Shown here piece by piece: positions 26,699-35,574 of a stretch of 64,000 nt of DNA. The notes under the pieces are model-generated. The model was not told where the DNA came from. It made no database searches and worked only from the letters and a program-made list of their open reading frames with translations. The position numbers were made by a program, and so were the translations under genes. The stretch is from contig LSZA01000004.1 of assembly GCA_001637315.1 (NCBI GenBank), positions 23,232-87,231 on the forward strand, given 5' to 3'. Origin of the DNA: Phormidium willei BDU 130791. Lineage in GTDB: Bacteria; Cyanobacteriota; Cyanobacteriia; Cyanobacteriales; Geitlerinemataceae. Position 1 is the first letter of the stretch. Every line of letters begins with the position of its first letter.

Positions 26699-26734
26699 TA
26701 TTCCCTATTGCCTGTTCCCTATTGCCTTCCCCCC
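26698..26734. repeat. heptamer tract overlapping the end of the chorismate lyase gene
   Basis: TATTCCCTATTGCCTGTTCCCTATTGCC on the plus strand, i.e. GGCAATAGGGAACAGG units on the minus strand. The chorismate lyase stop codon (TAG, 26719-26721) and its last two or three codons fall inside it. Confidence 0.8.
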
Positions 26735-27345
26735 ATCGGTCCTAAGTAGTTCTGGAGGTAGGGGGAAAAGACTTCGTAGATGAGGGTTAGAGGTTGTCCG
26801 TGATGCCAAAAGAGGTAGTGACGACCCCAGAAGGGTCCAGACTCGTTAAAGGCCTGTTCTAAGGGCTGGGAATGCCCGTAATAGATGCCTTGCACGTCGC
26901 GATAGAGTTCGGCATGGATGCGGGAAAGGTTTTCCCAGATGGGGAGGGAGCGGTTTTGTAGGTAGTCGTCGATGTGACGGGTTTCCCACCAGGAGGTGGC
27001 GTAGGCCAGTCGTTGCCCAGAGGCGGTGCGTAGCCAAACTTGTCGCCGCAGTCGGGGACTGGGAACGGCTTGGATGAGATCGGGGGCGCCATCTGCGTCT
27101 GTGCCAATGGTGGACATATCAATGACATCAACTTCGGTGGGTTCTCCGGTGAGGAGCCGTAGGTGACGGGTGGGGGAGCCGTCGCCAAGGAGCAGCATTT
27201 GCCAGGCGGGGGCCAGTTGCTGGTGGGGTAGGCCATTGCGAACCGCGTCTTCTCCCCCATGCCAAATCAAATCAAGGGCGTTCCAAGTTCGGTAGGCATC
27301 GGCGCGATCGGGATACTCGAACGTCGCAGTCAATTTCCTTAACAT
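26719..27345 (-). CDS. chorismate lyase, Ycf21/DUF98 family
   Basis: 208 residues of the cyanobacterial and algal-plastid Ycf21 (DUF98) family, shown in Synechocystis (sll1797) to be a chorismate pyruvate-lyase. It makes 4-hydroxybenzoate, the head-group precursor of plastoquinone. Conserved parts include LRRQVWLRTASGQRLAYATSWW, NRSLPIWENLSRIHAELYRD and FWGRHYLFWHHGQPLTLIYEVFSP. The enzyme works in the cytosol. Convergent with the pentapeptide-GST gene. The C-terminus ends inside a heptamer repeat, so the last residues may vary between strains. Confidence 0.85.
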   Translation of the reverse strand: MLRKLTATFEYPDRADAYRTWNALDLIWHGGEDAVRNGLPHQQLAPAWQMLLLGDGSPTRHLRLLTGEPTEVDVIDMSTIGTDADGAPDLIQAVPSPRLRRQVWLRTASGQRLAYATSWWETRHIDDYLQNRSLPIWENLSRIHAELYRDVQGIYYGHSQPLEQAFNESGPFWGRHYLFWHHGQPLTLIYEVFSPYLQNYLGPMGGRQ

Positions 27346-27530
27346 AACTTAACTTGCAGTTTCTATCATAGCGTTGTTCGTTTGATCGCTCGCGGTGTGG
27401 CCAGGATAAGGGACGAAATCTAGGTTAGGCTTAAAGGGGGCCGGGTTTCCTCAGTGCCGTTTTGGGCTGTGGTACGGCAGCTATTTTCGGGAAACTTCCC
27501 CAAGTCATTGGCTTAATCAAAAAGTTCTGA

Positions 27531-29099
27531 ATGTTTGACGCTGACTGGGTTCAACGTTTTTCTAAGTTGATTGCACGTCATACGGGGTTGCTGATGCGTC
27601 CCCAAGATGAGCGTAATTTGTGCAAGAAATTAGAGCAACGGCTAACGACGTTGGGATTTTCCTCGCCGTCGCCCTATTACGATTTGCTGCGTTGTGCGGT
27701 GGAGAATCCGTTAATGGTGGATAGCCAGACGACGGCGAGTCGACGAGAATGGACGCTTCTGATTCGGCGTTTGGTGGTGACGGAAAGTTATTTTTTTCGC
27801 GATCGCGGCCAGTTTGAGTTGTTGCGATCGCGTCTGCTGCCAGAAATTCTGGTCAAACAACGCAATATCGCAGCCCAAACGGGGGAACGTCCTCGGTTAA
27901 AGATTTGGAGTGCGGCCTGTGCGTCGGGGGAGGAACCCTATTCTCTGGCGATTGTGTTGTGGGAACTCATCCATGATCGCGATCGCTGGGATTTACAGAT
28001 TATCGGCAGTGATATCAATGATGAAAGCTTGGCCCAAGCTAAACGGGGTGAATATAGTGCTTGGTCCTTTCGTCAGGTGGAGTCATCGATTAAAACGCAG
28101 TATTTCCGCCAACAAGGCGATCGCTATATCCTCAACCCCGAGATTCGCCGCCTAGTGACGTTCAACCGGGTCAATCTCGTCAGTGATCCGTTACCGGATA
28201 CCAATCTCAATCTTTATGATCTCGACTTAATTCTCTGTCGTAATGTCTTTATCTACTTTGATCGCGCTTCGATTGAACGGGTTTTGGATAAGTTCTATCA
28301 CAGTCTCGGCTTAGGGGGGTATCTGATTGCGGCTCATGCTGAACTCCAAGGTGCGGGCCACCATCAGTTTCATAGCCAGTTGTTTCCTCAATCGGTGGTC
28401 TATCAACGCTGCGATCGCCTCGAACGCAACCGTCTTCTCAAGGGTGCTGCCAAACCAATGACTGTTTCAAGCTGTCAATCGCCCCCCACTCCGGTCCCGC
28501 TGCCAATTCTCCCGACCTCTAGCCAACACTCCCGCGTCAAAACGGTCCCGCTACCCGTTGCGTCTCATTCTCCTCCGGTGGTTCCCCTCTCAACGCCACG
28601 GCCGGCCGCTGATCTGAGTCATCCTCAATGGCAAGAGGCCCAACGCCATTTTCGCACCTCCGCGTATCACAAAGCCATTCATTGTGCCGAGAGTACCCTG
28701 TCCGAGCATCCCCGTCATGTTGAGGCCTATTTACTGATTGCTCGGGCTTATGCCAATCTGGGAGAATATCCAAAAGGAATTTATTATTGCTTACAGGCTC
28801 TCGAACTCGATTCGTTGGCGATCGCGCCCCATTATCTCCTGGCTCATCTCTATGAGGCTCAAGGCAATATTAACCGCGCTAAACGCATTTTAAAGAAAAT
28901 TGTCTATCTGGCTCCTAAAATGCCGTTAGCCTATTTAGAACTTGCCCAAATCTACCGCCTCGAAGGGGATACTCGACGAGCTGATCATATGGAGGGAAGT
29001 GCGATCCAAATTCTGCGATCACTCCCGCCCAATACCCCGATGGATGCTGACTCACAACTCACCGCTGGCGACCTTTTACAACAACTCAACATCGGTTAA
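27531..29099 (+). CDS. CheR-type methyltransferase with C-terminal TPRs
   Basis: 522 residues. An N-terminal helical CheR domain (about 1-90) precedes the SAM-dependent methyltransferase domain: SAACASGEEPYS at 127-138 (motif I) and CRNVFIYFD around 236-244. A Pro/Ser/Val-rich linker (about 305-360) leads to four TPR units (about 370-500). CheR methylates chemoreceptor glutamates; versions with TPRs occur in Type IV pilus and other alternative chemosensory systems, where the TPRs bind partner proteins. The next gene has two CheW domains, 58 bases downstream. No receptor, CheA or CheB is adjacent. Likely adjusts phototaxis/motility signalling, which is inference. Confidence 0.92.
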   Translation: MFDADWVQRFSKLIARHTGLLMRPQDERNLCKKLEQRLTTLGFSSPSPYYDLLRCAVENPLMVDSQTTASRREWTLLIRRLVVTESYFFRDRGQFELLRSRLLPEILVKQRNIAAQTGERPRLKIWSAACASGEEPYSLAIVLWELIHDRDRWDLQIIGSDINDESLAQAKRGEYSAWSFRQVESSIKTQYFRQQGDRYILNPEIRRLVTFNRVNLVSDPLPDTNLNLYDLDLILCRNVFIYFDRASIERVLDKFYHSLGLGGYLIAAHAELQGAGHHQFHSQLFPQSVVYQRCDRLERNRLLKGAAKPMTVSSCQSPPTPVPLPILPTSSQHSRVKTVPLPVASHSPPVVPLSTPRPAADLSHPQWQEAQRHFRTSAYHKAIHCAESTLSEHPRHVEAYLLIARAYANLGEYPKGIYYCLQALELDSLAIAPHYLLAHLYEAQGNINRAKRILKKIVYLAPKMPLAYLELAQIYRLEGDTRRADHMEGSAIQILRSLPPNTPMDADSQLTAGDLLQQLNIG

Positions 29100-29157
29100 G
29101 AGTTCAGTCAACTGAACTCAGTTTAATTCACCAGGATAGTCTAAATCGTTACCACCT

Positions 29158-30291
29158 ATGGATTTGTCTCCCTATTTATTATTTGACATTAATCGCAACC
29201 ACTATGCCATTAATGCAGCCGTCGTCGAAGAAGTGTTTTTTCTCCCTGAACTCACTCCCATTGCTGAAGCTCCCCGAGATATTGTGGGAATGTTTAACCT
29301 GCGTGGTACAATTGTGCCCGTGTTCGATCTTCCCCGTCGTTTAGGACACCGCCGCCAGCGTTATCAGTTAAGTGACAGCTTGATTACCATTAACCAGGGG
29401 GACACAATTTTAACATTTCTCGTCAATCAAGTCCGAGAAATTGTTCAAATCAACCCAGAAGATATTACCCACAAATTTGCCTATCAAGCGTCCCCAACAA
29501 ATCTCCAACAAATAAATTCATCAACGGGTAAATCTGGAGATACTTCACTAAAAAAACTAAAGCGGCAAGAACGGTTTTTAAAAGGAATTGTTGAATTCCA
29601 AAATAATTTAATTGCTATCCTTGATGAGCAGCTTATCCTCCAAGAAGTTCGTCAACAACTTCCTCAAGATGAAGAAATTTCAGAAACGTCTGCCGAGGTA
29701 TTTGATGCCGCCAACAGTAAAGAGAATAGCGTTCAGTTTTGCCCCGAAGCGACCCTTGAAGAACAAGATATTTTTCGTCAACGGGCCAACAGCTTACGTA
29801 TCCCTACTGAAACCGCTGACTTAAAGCAAGTCTTGTCATTAGCCGTTGTCGCTTTAGAAGGGGAGTATTTCGGCATTGACTTACAGCTTGTGCGTGAGTT
29901 TACCGATTTGCGTAACGTAACACCTATCCCCTGCTGTCCGCCCCATGTGGTGGGGAATATGAACCTACGGGGAGAAATCCTCACCCTAGTCCGTATCCAT
30001 GATTTTCTTAACCTTCAGCCGACGTTATCAGATGAAGATCCCAGTCAAACCTTAAGCCAGCGTGCCGTGGTGGTGCAAGTTGAGGAGATGGTGGTGGGGA
30101 TTGCCGTTGATGAAGTCTTCGACGTCACGGCGGTTGATCCGACTAAAATCTCGCCGATGCCCACGGCCATTCGAGCGAGTTCAGATGAGTATTTGCAAGG
30201 TACAATTCTGTATGAGGCAACAGCCCTAACGATTTTAGATATCCGCAAACTACTCAGTGAGGGTAAATTAGTTGTGGATGAAGAACCCTAG
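29158..30291 (+). CDS. double CheW-domain protein
   Basis: 377 residues with two CheW folds, about 1-155 and 205-370, joined by a charged linker. Each has the typical signature: MFNLRGTIVPVFDLPRRLG in the first and NMNLRGEILTLVRIHDFL in the second, plus FLVNQVREIV / VVGIAVDEVFDV. CheW couples receptors to the kinase CheA. A tandem CheW could bridge two receptor or kinase assemblies. Follows the CheR-TPR gene and is very likely in one transcript with it. The linker (about 115-200) has AT-richer codons than the flanking DNA. Confidence 0.9.
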   Translation: MDLSPYLLFDINRNHYAINAAVVEEVFFLPELTPIAEAPRDIVGMFNLRGTIVPVFDLPRRLGHRRQRYQLSDSLITINQGDTILTFLVNQVREIVQINPEDITHKFAYQASPTNLQQINSSTGKSGDTSLKKLKRQERFLKGIVEFQNNLIAILDEQLILQEVRQQLPQDEEISETSAEVFDAANSKENSVQFCPEATLEEQDIFRQRANSLRIPTETADLKQVLSLAVVALEGEYFGIDLQLVREFTDLRNVTPIPCCPPHVVGNMNLRGEILTLVRIHDFLNLQPTLSDEDPSQTLSQRAVVVQVEEMVVGIAVDEVFDVTAVDPTKISPMPTAIRASSDEYLQGTILYEATALTILDIRKLLSEGKLVVDEEP

Positions 30292-30329
30292 TTGTTTCAT
30301 TTAGCCGGTTCAGCGGACTATTTCAGCGA

Positions 30330-31886
30330 ATGGGCAAGGCCCGTCTCTCTCGCGACTATCGCGCAAATACTTCAGTGCAGCATCGCCAAACTTATGGGCA
30401 ATTCTTTACTCCCCCAGTCCTGGCAAAAATCATGTTACAATGGGTGCTTGGGCTGCAACCTAAACTGATCTTAGATCCTGCCTTTGGTTTAGGAATATTT
30501 TACCGGCAACTTTTGGCGTTACAGGGAGATAAGCCAACGTTATTTTCACAGTTTGTTGGCTATGACATTGACCCGTTAATTCTATCCTATTGCCAAGATA
30601 TCGCCTCAGACATTTCTTTAACGCTGGTGAATGCAGATTATTTAAATACGGATATTGCTGGGGTAGATGCTATTATTTGCAATCCACCTTACATGAGATT
30701 TCAGAAATTTTCTGATCGAAGGTCTATTTTCGCTAAGCTAGAGAGGAAGTTGGGTTATAAACTCCCGGGTCATTCAAATCTTGCTTCGCTATTTCTCGTG
30801 AAGTCTTTGGCTGAACTCAATCCGGGAGGTCGCCTTGCTTTTTTAATGCCGTTTGAGTTTTTTAATACGAGATATGGAATTCCAGTAAAACAAGGTTTGC
30901 TGGAAAATAATCTGCTAAAACAAATTATTTTAATCAAAAATGAACGAGATTTATTTCCTGACGCCCTAACAACTATCTGTCTTTTGTTGTGTGAAAATAA
31001 CGGTCGAGATGAGTTCATTAAAGTCAGCCATATTCTCACTCAGCTACAACTTAATCAAATTGAGGATCTAAGCCAGCTTGATTATTGTCCACGTTCAGCG
31101 GCTCAGTTACCCTCGCAGCAAAAATGGTCACCACTTTTGGAGTCCACTCCAGATCAGTCTAGGGTTCCGCAAGAGTTTTATTCTTTGTCAAGTTATGGTG
31201 CTTTTAAACGAGGAATTGCTACGGGAGCGAATGCTTTTTTTGTACTTAAGCCCTCTCAAATTCAAGAGCTGGATTTAGCGGAAGATTGTTATTTACCCTG
31301 TATTACGAAAAGTCATCAAATTCAAGACTTAATCTTAACAAATGATGGGTTTAAATGCTTAGTTGAGTCTAACCAAGCGGTCTATTGTTTAAATGTTATA
31401 ACCACTGATAATCCTGAAGTCAGAGCTTATATTGAGTTTGGGGAACGGTGTCAGGTTCATCAACGGTATCTGACGAAACGGCGACATCCCTGGTACAAAT
31501 TAGAGACACGCCAGGCGGCTCCTTTGTGGGTAGGAGTCTTTCATCGAGGTCGTTTTAAGGTGATTCGGAATCTGTCAGATGCTTTGAATTTAACTTGTTT
31601 TCATGGGTTTTATCCGAATGAGCTGGGGCTGAATTGGCTTGATCACCTTTTTGTCTATTTTATTAGTGATTTCGGTCAAAAACTTGTGAAACTCAATCAA
31701 CGTCAGTACGGTAATGGTTTAGATAAGTTTGAGCCAGGGGATTTAAATCAAAGCCGGGTTCCGAATCCAGAACAATTGGGGCGTTTGGAGCCAGCGGCGG
31801 TGGCTAGGGTTCTTAAGTTGGCTGAGGTGGATCAGCTCGGGGCGATCGCCTTAAGTAATCAGCTCATGGACACCCTCGACTTATAA
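30330..31886 (+). CDS. orphan N6-adenine DNA methyltransferase
   Basis: 518 residues. An N-terminal stretch YGQFFTPPVLAKIML is typical of N6-adenine DNA methyltransferases. Motif I is ILDPAFGLGIFY and the catalytic motif IV is NPPY at 118-121. The C-terminal half (about 280-500) probably supplies DNA target recognition, as in TaqI/Eco57I-type enzymes. No restriction endonuclease or specificity gene is next to it, and 518 residues are too few for a type IIG fusion, so it looks like a solitary methyltransferase. The codons are AT-rich (many TTA, TTT, AAT), which together with the lack of partners hints at horizontal acquisition. Starts 38 bases after the CheW gene. Confidence 0.85.
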   Translation: MGKARLSRDYRANTSVQHRQTYGQFFTPPVLAKIMLQWVLGLQPKLILDPAFGLGIFYRQLLALQGDKPTLFSQFVGYDIDPLILSYCQDIASDISLTLVNADYLNTDIAGVDAIICNPPYMRFQKFSDRRSIFAKLERKLGYKLPGHSNLASLFLVKSLAELNPGGRLAFLMPFEFFNTRYGIPVKQGLLENNLLKQIILIKNERDLFPDALTTICLLLCENNGRDEFIKVSHILTQLQLNQIEDLSQLDYCPRSAAQLPSQQKWSPLLESTPDQSRVPQEFYSLSSYGAFKRGIATGANAFFVLKPSQIQELDLAEDCYLPCITKSHQIQDLILTNDGFKCLVESNQAVYCLNVITTDNPEVRAYIEFGERCQVHQRYLTKRRHPWYKLETRQAAPLWVGVFHRGRFKVIRNLSDALNLTCFHGFYPNELGLNWLDHLFVYFISDFGQKLVKLNQRQYGNGLDKFEPGDLNQSRVPNPEQLGRLEPAAVARVLKLAEVDQLGAIALSNQLMDTLDL

Positions 31887-31889
31887 TGA

Positions 31890-32486
31890 TTAGTCGATAA
31901 ACTTACGAGGACGGAGAATGGCACGACGCAGTAATAATTTATACTCAGGATCATCAATAATATGGGCGCCAAAACGAGAGAGATGAGGATTCATCAGTTG
32001 TGCGTCAAATAAATCAAAGTGGCGTTGACGTAGATGATCGACTAATTTCACCATGGCAACTTTTGAACCCTCGGAAATGTTAAAGAACATGGATTCGCCA
32101 ATAAAGGCGGCCCCGATCGCGATGCCGAGGATTCCGCCAGCGAGGCGATCGCCTTGCCAGGTTTCAAAACTATGAGCCCAGCCAACGTGATGGAGGGCTA
32201 AATAAATCTCTTGGAGTTCTGGGGAAATCCAGGTGGTGTCTCGATTGGCACAGCCTTCGACTACAGCAGGAAAGTCCCGGTTGATGGCGACGCTGAATCG
32301 TTCTTGGTTGAGAACCCGTCGTAGGGATTTAGGATATCGGAAGCGAGAATCGAGAGGAATGAGGGTGCGTTCGTTGCTGCAATACCAACCAAGACTCCCG
32401 GCATCGTCGTCATCGTCGTCATCGTTGGTCATGAGGAAATACCCTTGGGAGTAGCCTCGAATAATATGGGTTAAATCGGTATTCAT
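31890..32486 (-). CDS. aat: leucyl/phenylalanyl-tRNA-protein transferase
   Basis: 198 residues from the ATG at 32486 (an ATG six codons earlier is also in frame). Conserved core: [72 protein letters not shown] and [13 protein letters not shown]. The enzyme adds Leu or Phe to basic N-termini, marking proteins for the ClpS/ClpAP(C) N-end-rule pathway; the clpC gene is in the same window. Unusual feature: a run of seven Asp (about 22-28 in this numbering), encoded by a 9-base near-repeat (32403-32423), in the loop before GSLGWY. Convergent with the upstream methyltransferase gene, with only three bases between the stops. Confidence 0.93.
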   Translation of the reverse strand: MNTDLTHIIRGYSQGYFLMTNDDDDDDDAGSLGWYCSNERTLIPLDSRFRYPKSLRRVLNQERFSVAINRDFPAVVEGCANRDTTWISPELQEIYLALHHVGWAHSFETWQGDRLAGGILGIAIGAAFIGESMFFNISEGSKVAMVKLVDHLRQRHFDLFDAQLMNPHLSRFGAHIIDDPEYKLLLRRAILRPRKFID

Positions 32487-32635
32487 TGCTGTTTTGACGG
32501 ACAACAGCTAGGACTTCGGTCAAACGGGGATAGAGGGGCGAGGACAAAGGCGCTACAATGGTGCAAATGATGTCTGGCAAACAATTCAAAAAGACTGCCC
32601 GAAGTCTAGGTTAACTCGTCACACAAGTTTACAAA

Positions 32636-32983
32636 ATGGTATCAGATTCTCCAACCCCTCAACCCATCGGACCTGTAACCTTGCCGCCCGTGGAAAACCC
32701 CACCCAGGAAGGGCGGTGGCTCAAAGATAGTCTACACCGCTGGCTCGATGAGGAGTTTATTCCTGAAGCGGTCAATGGTGAGATTGCTGAACGAGCGACT
32801 CGTGTGTATGTGCGACAGCGTATTGAGGGGGAGAATGATGTGGGATCGTTGGTGTTGGCGATTGTGACGGAAATGCAGTCGTTTGATTTCTCGGAAAGCT
32901 TTTTCGGGGAGTTTGCGATCGCCAACGCGGTCAGTGATCTCCTTCTCGATAGCCTGGGGGTCGATCGCTGTTGCGGTTCGTGA
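32636..32983 (+). CDS. conserved hypothetical, small acidic protein
   Basis: 115 residues, not recognised. A Pro-rich N-terminal 25 residues are followed by a predicted helical part (RWLKDSLHRWLDEEFIPEAVNGEIAERATRVYVRQR). The end reads ANAVSDLLLDSLGVDRCCGS, with adjacent cysteines. No signal peptide or membrane segment. Plausible cytosolic cyanobacterial protein. Divergent from aat, with a 149-base gap. I cannot offer a function. Confidence 0.6.
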   Translation: MVSDSPTPQPIGPVTLPPVENPTQEGRWLKDSLHRWLDEEFIPEAVNGEIAERATRVYVRQRIEGENDVGSLVLAIVTEMQSFDFSESFFGEFAIANAVSDLLLDSLGVDRCCGS

Positions 32984-33098
32984 GTCTCGATGGGACAACT
33001 GGGCAAGATTTGAGGGAATCTCAGCCAAAACGGCAAAAAAACAGGGGTACGGCAGACGATATCAACGCCAGCGTCACCCCCCATCTTGATGTAAAGAA

Positions 33099-33401
33099 TT
33101 ACCAACTAGACTTGACAAGTCCGGGAAGGAGTCCTTCGTGGGCCATTTCCCGCAGTTGGTTGCGACAGAGACCAAAGTCCCGGTAGTAACCCCGAGGACG
33201 ACCGGTGGCCCAGCAACGGTTGCGAACCCGAGTGCGGGAACTGTTGCGAGGGAGCTGTTGTAGCTTGCGGTGAATTTCCATTTTCTCCCGCTGGTTGGGC
33301 GCGGTGCGGAACTGCTCTTTTAATTCAGCACGCAGGTCGGCGTATTTTTCGACGAGTTGTTTGCGCTTCTTGTGACGCTCGATGGAGCTTTTCTTAGCCA
33401 T
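33099..33401 (-). CDS. rpsN: 30S ribosomal protein S14
   Basis: 100 residues starting [13 protein letters not shown] at the ATG at 33401; the reading frame extends 12 codons further but without family similarity. It has the uS14 core [40 protein letters not shown]. This is the long, zinc-free form (100 residues, no C-x2-C pairs). Assembles into the 30S head near S3, S10 and S19. It sits outside any ribosomal-protein operon, which is usual for cyanobacterial rpsN. Confidence 0.97.
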   Translation of the reverse strand: MAKKSSIERHKKRKQLVEKYADLRAELKEQFRTAPNQREKMEIHRKLQQLPRNSSRTRVRNRCWATGRPRGYYRDFGLCRNQLREMAHEGLLPGLVKSSW

Positions 33402-33650
33402 GAAAAAATTGTTCTCTGCTTCTGTGCAAGACACCAAACTACCATTATAGGCGATCGCCCCCAGAATGGGAATGGGTTTAGCTCAACGGCCAGAGCGACT
33501 GAGTATGAACAAACGTATCTTAATCTAAAGCTTGATTGCGATTTGCGGCGGTCGAGCCAGATTTGGCAAAGGTGGATGATACCGTTGAATCCATGGTTAG
33601 CCGTCTCAACGGCGCCTCGGTTGTAAGCGGCGTTTTAATCATTCAGAATT

Positions 33651-33827
33651 ATGTATAACAAAGACACGAAACAAGATCCCTTAGTGGCAGCGGTGACGGC
33701 AGCGTTGGGAGCGGGAGTGGCCACCTCCTTTGCCGTTAGTCAAGGTCAAAGCCCCTGGCTGGCGTTGGGGATTACTATTTTTGCGGCGGCTTTGGCGCTG
33801 GTTCTCGATCGCCTCGGTGTGGTGTAG
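33651..33827 (+). CDS. small hydrophobic protein, 58 residues
   Basis: ATG at 33651, TAG at 33825-33827. MYNKDTKQDPLVAAVTAAL begins a short polar N-terminus, then two hydrophobic stretches (about 12-27 and 34-52) separated by VSQGQSPW, ending DRLGVV. Probably a one- or two-helix membrane protein. No ribosome-binding site is striking. The codon use is like the neighbours, the frame is complete and the hydrophobicity pattern is regular, hence the call. Not recognised. Confidence 0.5.
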   Translation: MYNKDTKQDPLVAAVTAALGAGVATSFAVSQGQSPWLALGITIFAAALALVLDRLGVV

Positions 33828-33886
33828 CCGAGTGGTGTCATCTCGGGGATGTCATCGCGGGGATGGGCGATCAACCTTGCTAGGAT

Positions 33887-33958
33887 AGAAAGATGTCAAA
33901 TTCTGGATCTTCGCCGACGACGAGTTCGTCATCTGGATCTAGGATCTGACATCTTTCT
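33887..33958. repeat. long imperfect hairpin in the leader of the peptidoglycan-binding gene
   Basis: AGAAAGATGTCA (33887-33898) and its exact inverse TGACATCTTTCT (33947-33958) flank a centre with a further inverted pair (GACGA...TCGTC) and partly complementary stretches, giving a roughly 72-base foldback. It is 62 bases upstream of the ATG at 34020. Could be an RNA control element or remnant of a mobile foldback. Confidence 0.6.
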
Positions 33959-34019
33959 GCTTTGCTTTCGTCCTTGGATTTTCCCCGACAGCGTTCTCGG
34001 CGTATCACTTCAAATCACC

Positions 34020-35228
34020 ATGTCTCACTTTCCTCTCCTGAGTCACCGGTTCTCCTCGATACCGGGGCCAACGGTTATCGTCCTGATGAGTTTAATGCTT
34101 TGGGGGGGAACTGCCTCGTCTGAGATGGTACGAGCGTCGGTTCCTGGCCGGGATGGGCCGGATCTCGGACGCGAGGCGATCGCCCAACCCGTAGCCGAAC
34201 CCCTCGCCCAAACGACAAGGGTTCTGCAATTTGCCGATACTGGGGATGATGTCGCCGAAGTGCAACTGTTGCTGACGGAATTTGGTTACTTCACAGAACC
34301 CGTCAGTGGCTTCTTTGGTCGAGAAACCCGGATAGCGGTAGCGGAATTTCAAGAAGATGCGGGACTCCCGGTGAATGGGATCGTTGATGGGGAGACACGA
34401 CGAGCCTTATTTGGGGAGCCAGTCTCTGAGGGACTGTTTTCATCCAATCGCTGGTTGTCGTTTGGAGATCCGGTTCTCATGCGCGGTGATCAGACCGCAA
34501 TTGTGGCCGAGTTACAAGCGGCCCTTAATGAAATTGGTTTAGGACCGATTCCAGAAGATAGCGTTTATGGCAATCAAACGGCGGCGGCGGTGCGGGACTT
34601 TCAGCGTCGCTATGGGATTGATGCGCCGGTGTTGGGACAACTCGATCGCCGCACCGCGTTGATTTTATCGGGAGTCCTCGAAGGGCGTATTCCCCCCCCT
34701 GAGGCTCGGATAGAACTGAGTCAGGGAGATATGGGCTTTGAGGTGCATCAGTTGCAACGAGTGTTGTCTCAAACACGACGGCCTCAAGGGGATACCTATT
34801 TTACTGTCTCGCCAACGGGGTTTTATGGTCCGATCACGGAAGGGGCCGTCCGGGCCTATCAGCGGGATAACAATCTGGCGGCGACTGGGATCGCCACGGA
34901 ACGGACGTTAGAGCGCTTGTTTGCGGGCTATCGCTATGTGGTGGTGGTTCCTTTTCGTGCAAATCGCTCCCGGCTGGGAGAGATGAATCGGGTTCGCAGT
35001 GCGATCGCCCGTCTCGATGATTTACCGGGACTGCGGCCCCAGGCGTTGCGCTTCTATGATGATCGTCGGGGTCCTTATATGGATGCGGGTTGGTATCGTC
35101 AGCGAGATGAGGCTGAGGCCCGAGTGGCGGCGTTGCGCGATCGTGGTCTGATGAATGCTCGGGTTGAACACTTTAATGATCTCTTTGCTCGGATGCGTTT
35201 GTCTCAGGCAGAGTTAAAAACTAGGTAA
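34020..35228 (+). CDS. secreted peptidoglycan-binding protein (three PGB_1-like domains)
   Basis: 402 residues from the ATG at 34020, giving a signal sequence (MSHFPLLSHRF... with hydrophobic core VIVLMSLMLWGGTA). Upstream frame extension runs through a hairpin, so it is rejected. Three peptidoglycan-binding units follow: about 75-140 (DDVAEVQLLLTEFGYF, FGRETRIAVAEFQEDAG), 155-220 (QTAIVAELQAALNEIGL, GNQTAAAVRDFQRRYGI) and 235-305 (MGFEVHQLQRVLSQ, GPITEGAVRAYQRDNNL). The C-terminal 90 residues resemble a SPOR-like fold (YVVVVPFRAN, AEARVAALRDRGLMNARVEHF). Presumably binds the cell wall; no catalytic domain seen. Confidence 0.88.
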   Translation: MSHFPLLSHRFSSIPGPTVIVLMSLMLWGGTASSEMVRASVPGRDGPDLGREAIAQPVAEPLAQTTRVLQFADTGDDVAEVQLLLTEFGYFTEPVSGFFGRETRIAVAEFQEDAGLPVNGIVDGETRRALFGEPVSEGLFSSNRWLSFGDPVLMRGDQTAIVAELQAALNEIGLGPIPEDSVYGNQTAAAVRDFQRRYGIDAPVLGQLDRRTALILSGVLEGRIPPPEARIELSQGDMGFEVHQLQRVLSQTRRPQGDTYFTVSPTGFYGPITEGAVRAYQRDNNLAATGIATERTLERLFAGYRYVVVVPFRANRSRLGEMNRVRSAIARLDDLPGLRPQALRFYDDRRGPYMDAGWYRQRDEAEARVAALRDRGLMNARVEHFNDLFARMRLSQAELKTR

Positions 35229-35244
35229 TCAGGAATTCATCAGG

Positions 35245-35574
35245 ATGTCTCGTGATTTAAATCCCGCAACTCCCTATCGAGGTGCCGAAGCCATCGAAGG
35301 CGCGATCGCCCGAGGAGTGGATCTCGATGGAACCCCCATTCCCAATTCCCAATTGGAACTCTATCGAACCGTGATGGAACTCGAAGCTGGGCGGCCTCGC
35401 AGTGGTGTCACCAAAACCCTGCGCGATCGCATCGTCCGTATCGGCTGCAAACACTTCCCTCCCAGCGAACTCAACCGACTCCTCCAGGATGCTGAGTTCC
35501 TCCCCCTCACCCCCCAAGAGAGAGACTTTTTCTATCCCAATCATGCCAACTCCCCCCAAAAAAGCTCTCTCTAA
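35245..35574 (+). CDS. conserved hypothetical, 109 residues
   Basis: Not recognised. N-terminus MSRDLNPATPYRGAEAIEGAIARGVDLDG, and a compact predicted helical region (GVTKTLRDRIVRIGCKHFPPSELNRLLQDAEFLPLTPQERDFFY). No membrane segment or signal. Starts 16 bases after the peptidoglycan-binding gene and is probably co-transcribed. The HCP gene starts 191 bases downstream. Confidence 0.65.
   Translation: MSRDLNPATPYRGAEAIEGAIARGVDLDGTPIPNSQLELYRTVMELEAGRPRSGVTKTLRDRIVRIGCKHFPPSELNRLLQDAEFLPLTPQERDFFYPNHANSPQKSSL

Noticed and set aside
33460..33540. tRNA-like 5' half (TTTAGCTCAACGGCCAGAGCG)
   Set aside because: It resembles a D-arm, but no matching acceptor, anticodon stem or T-arm could be built in the following bases.
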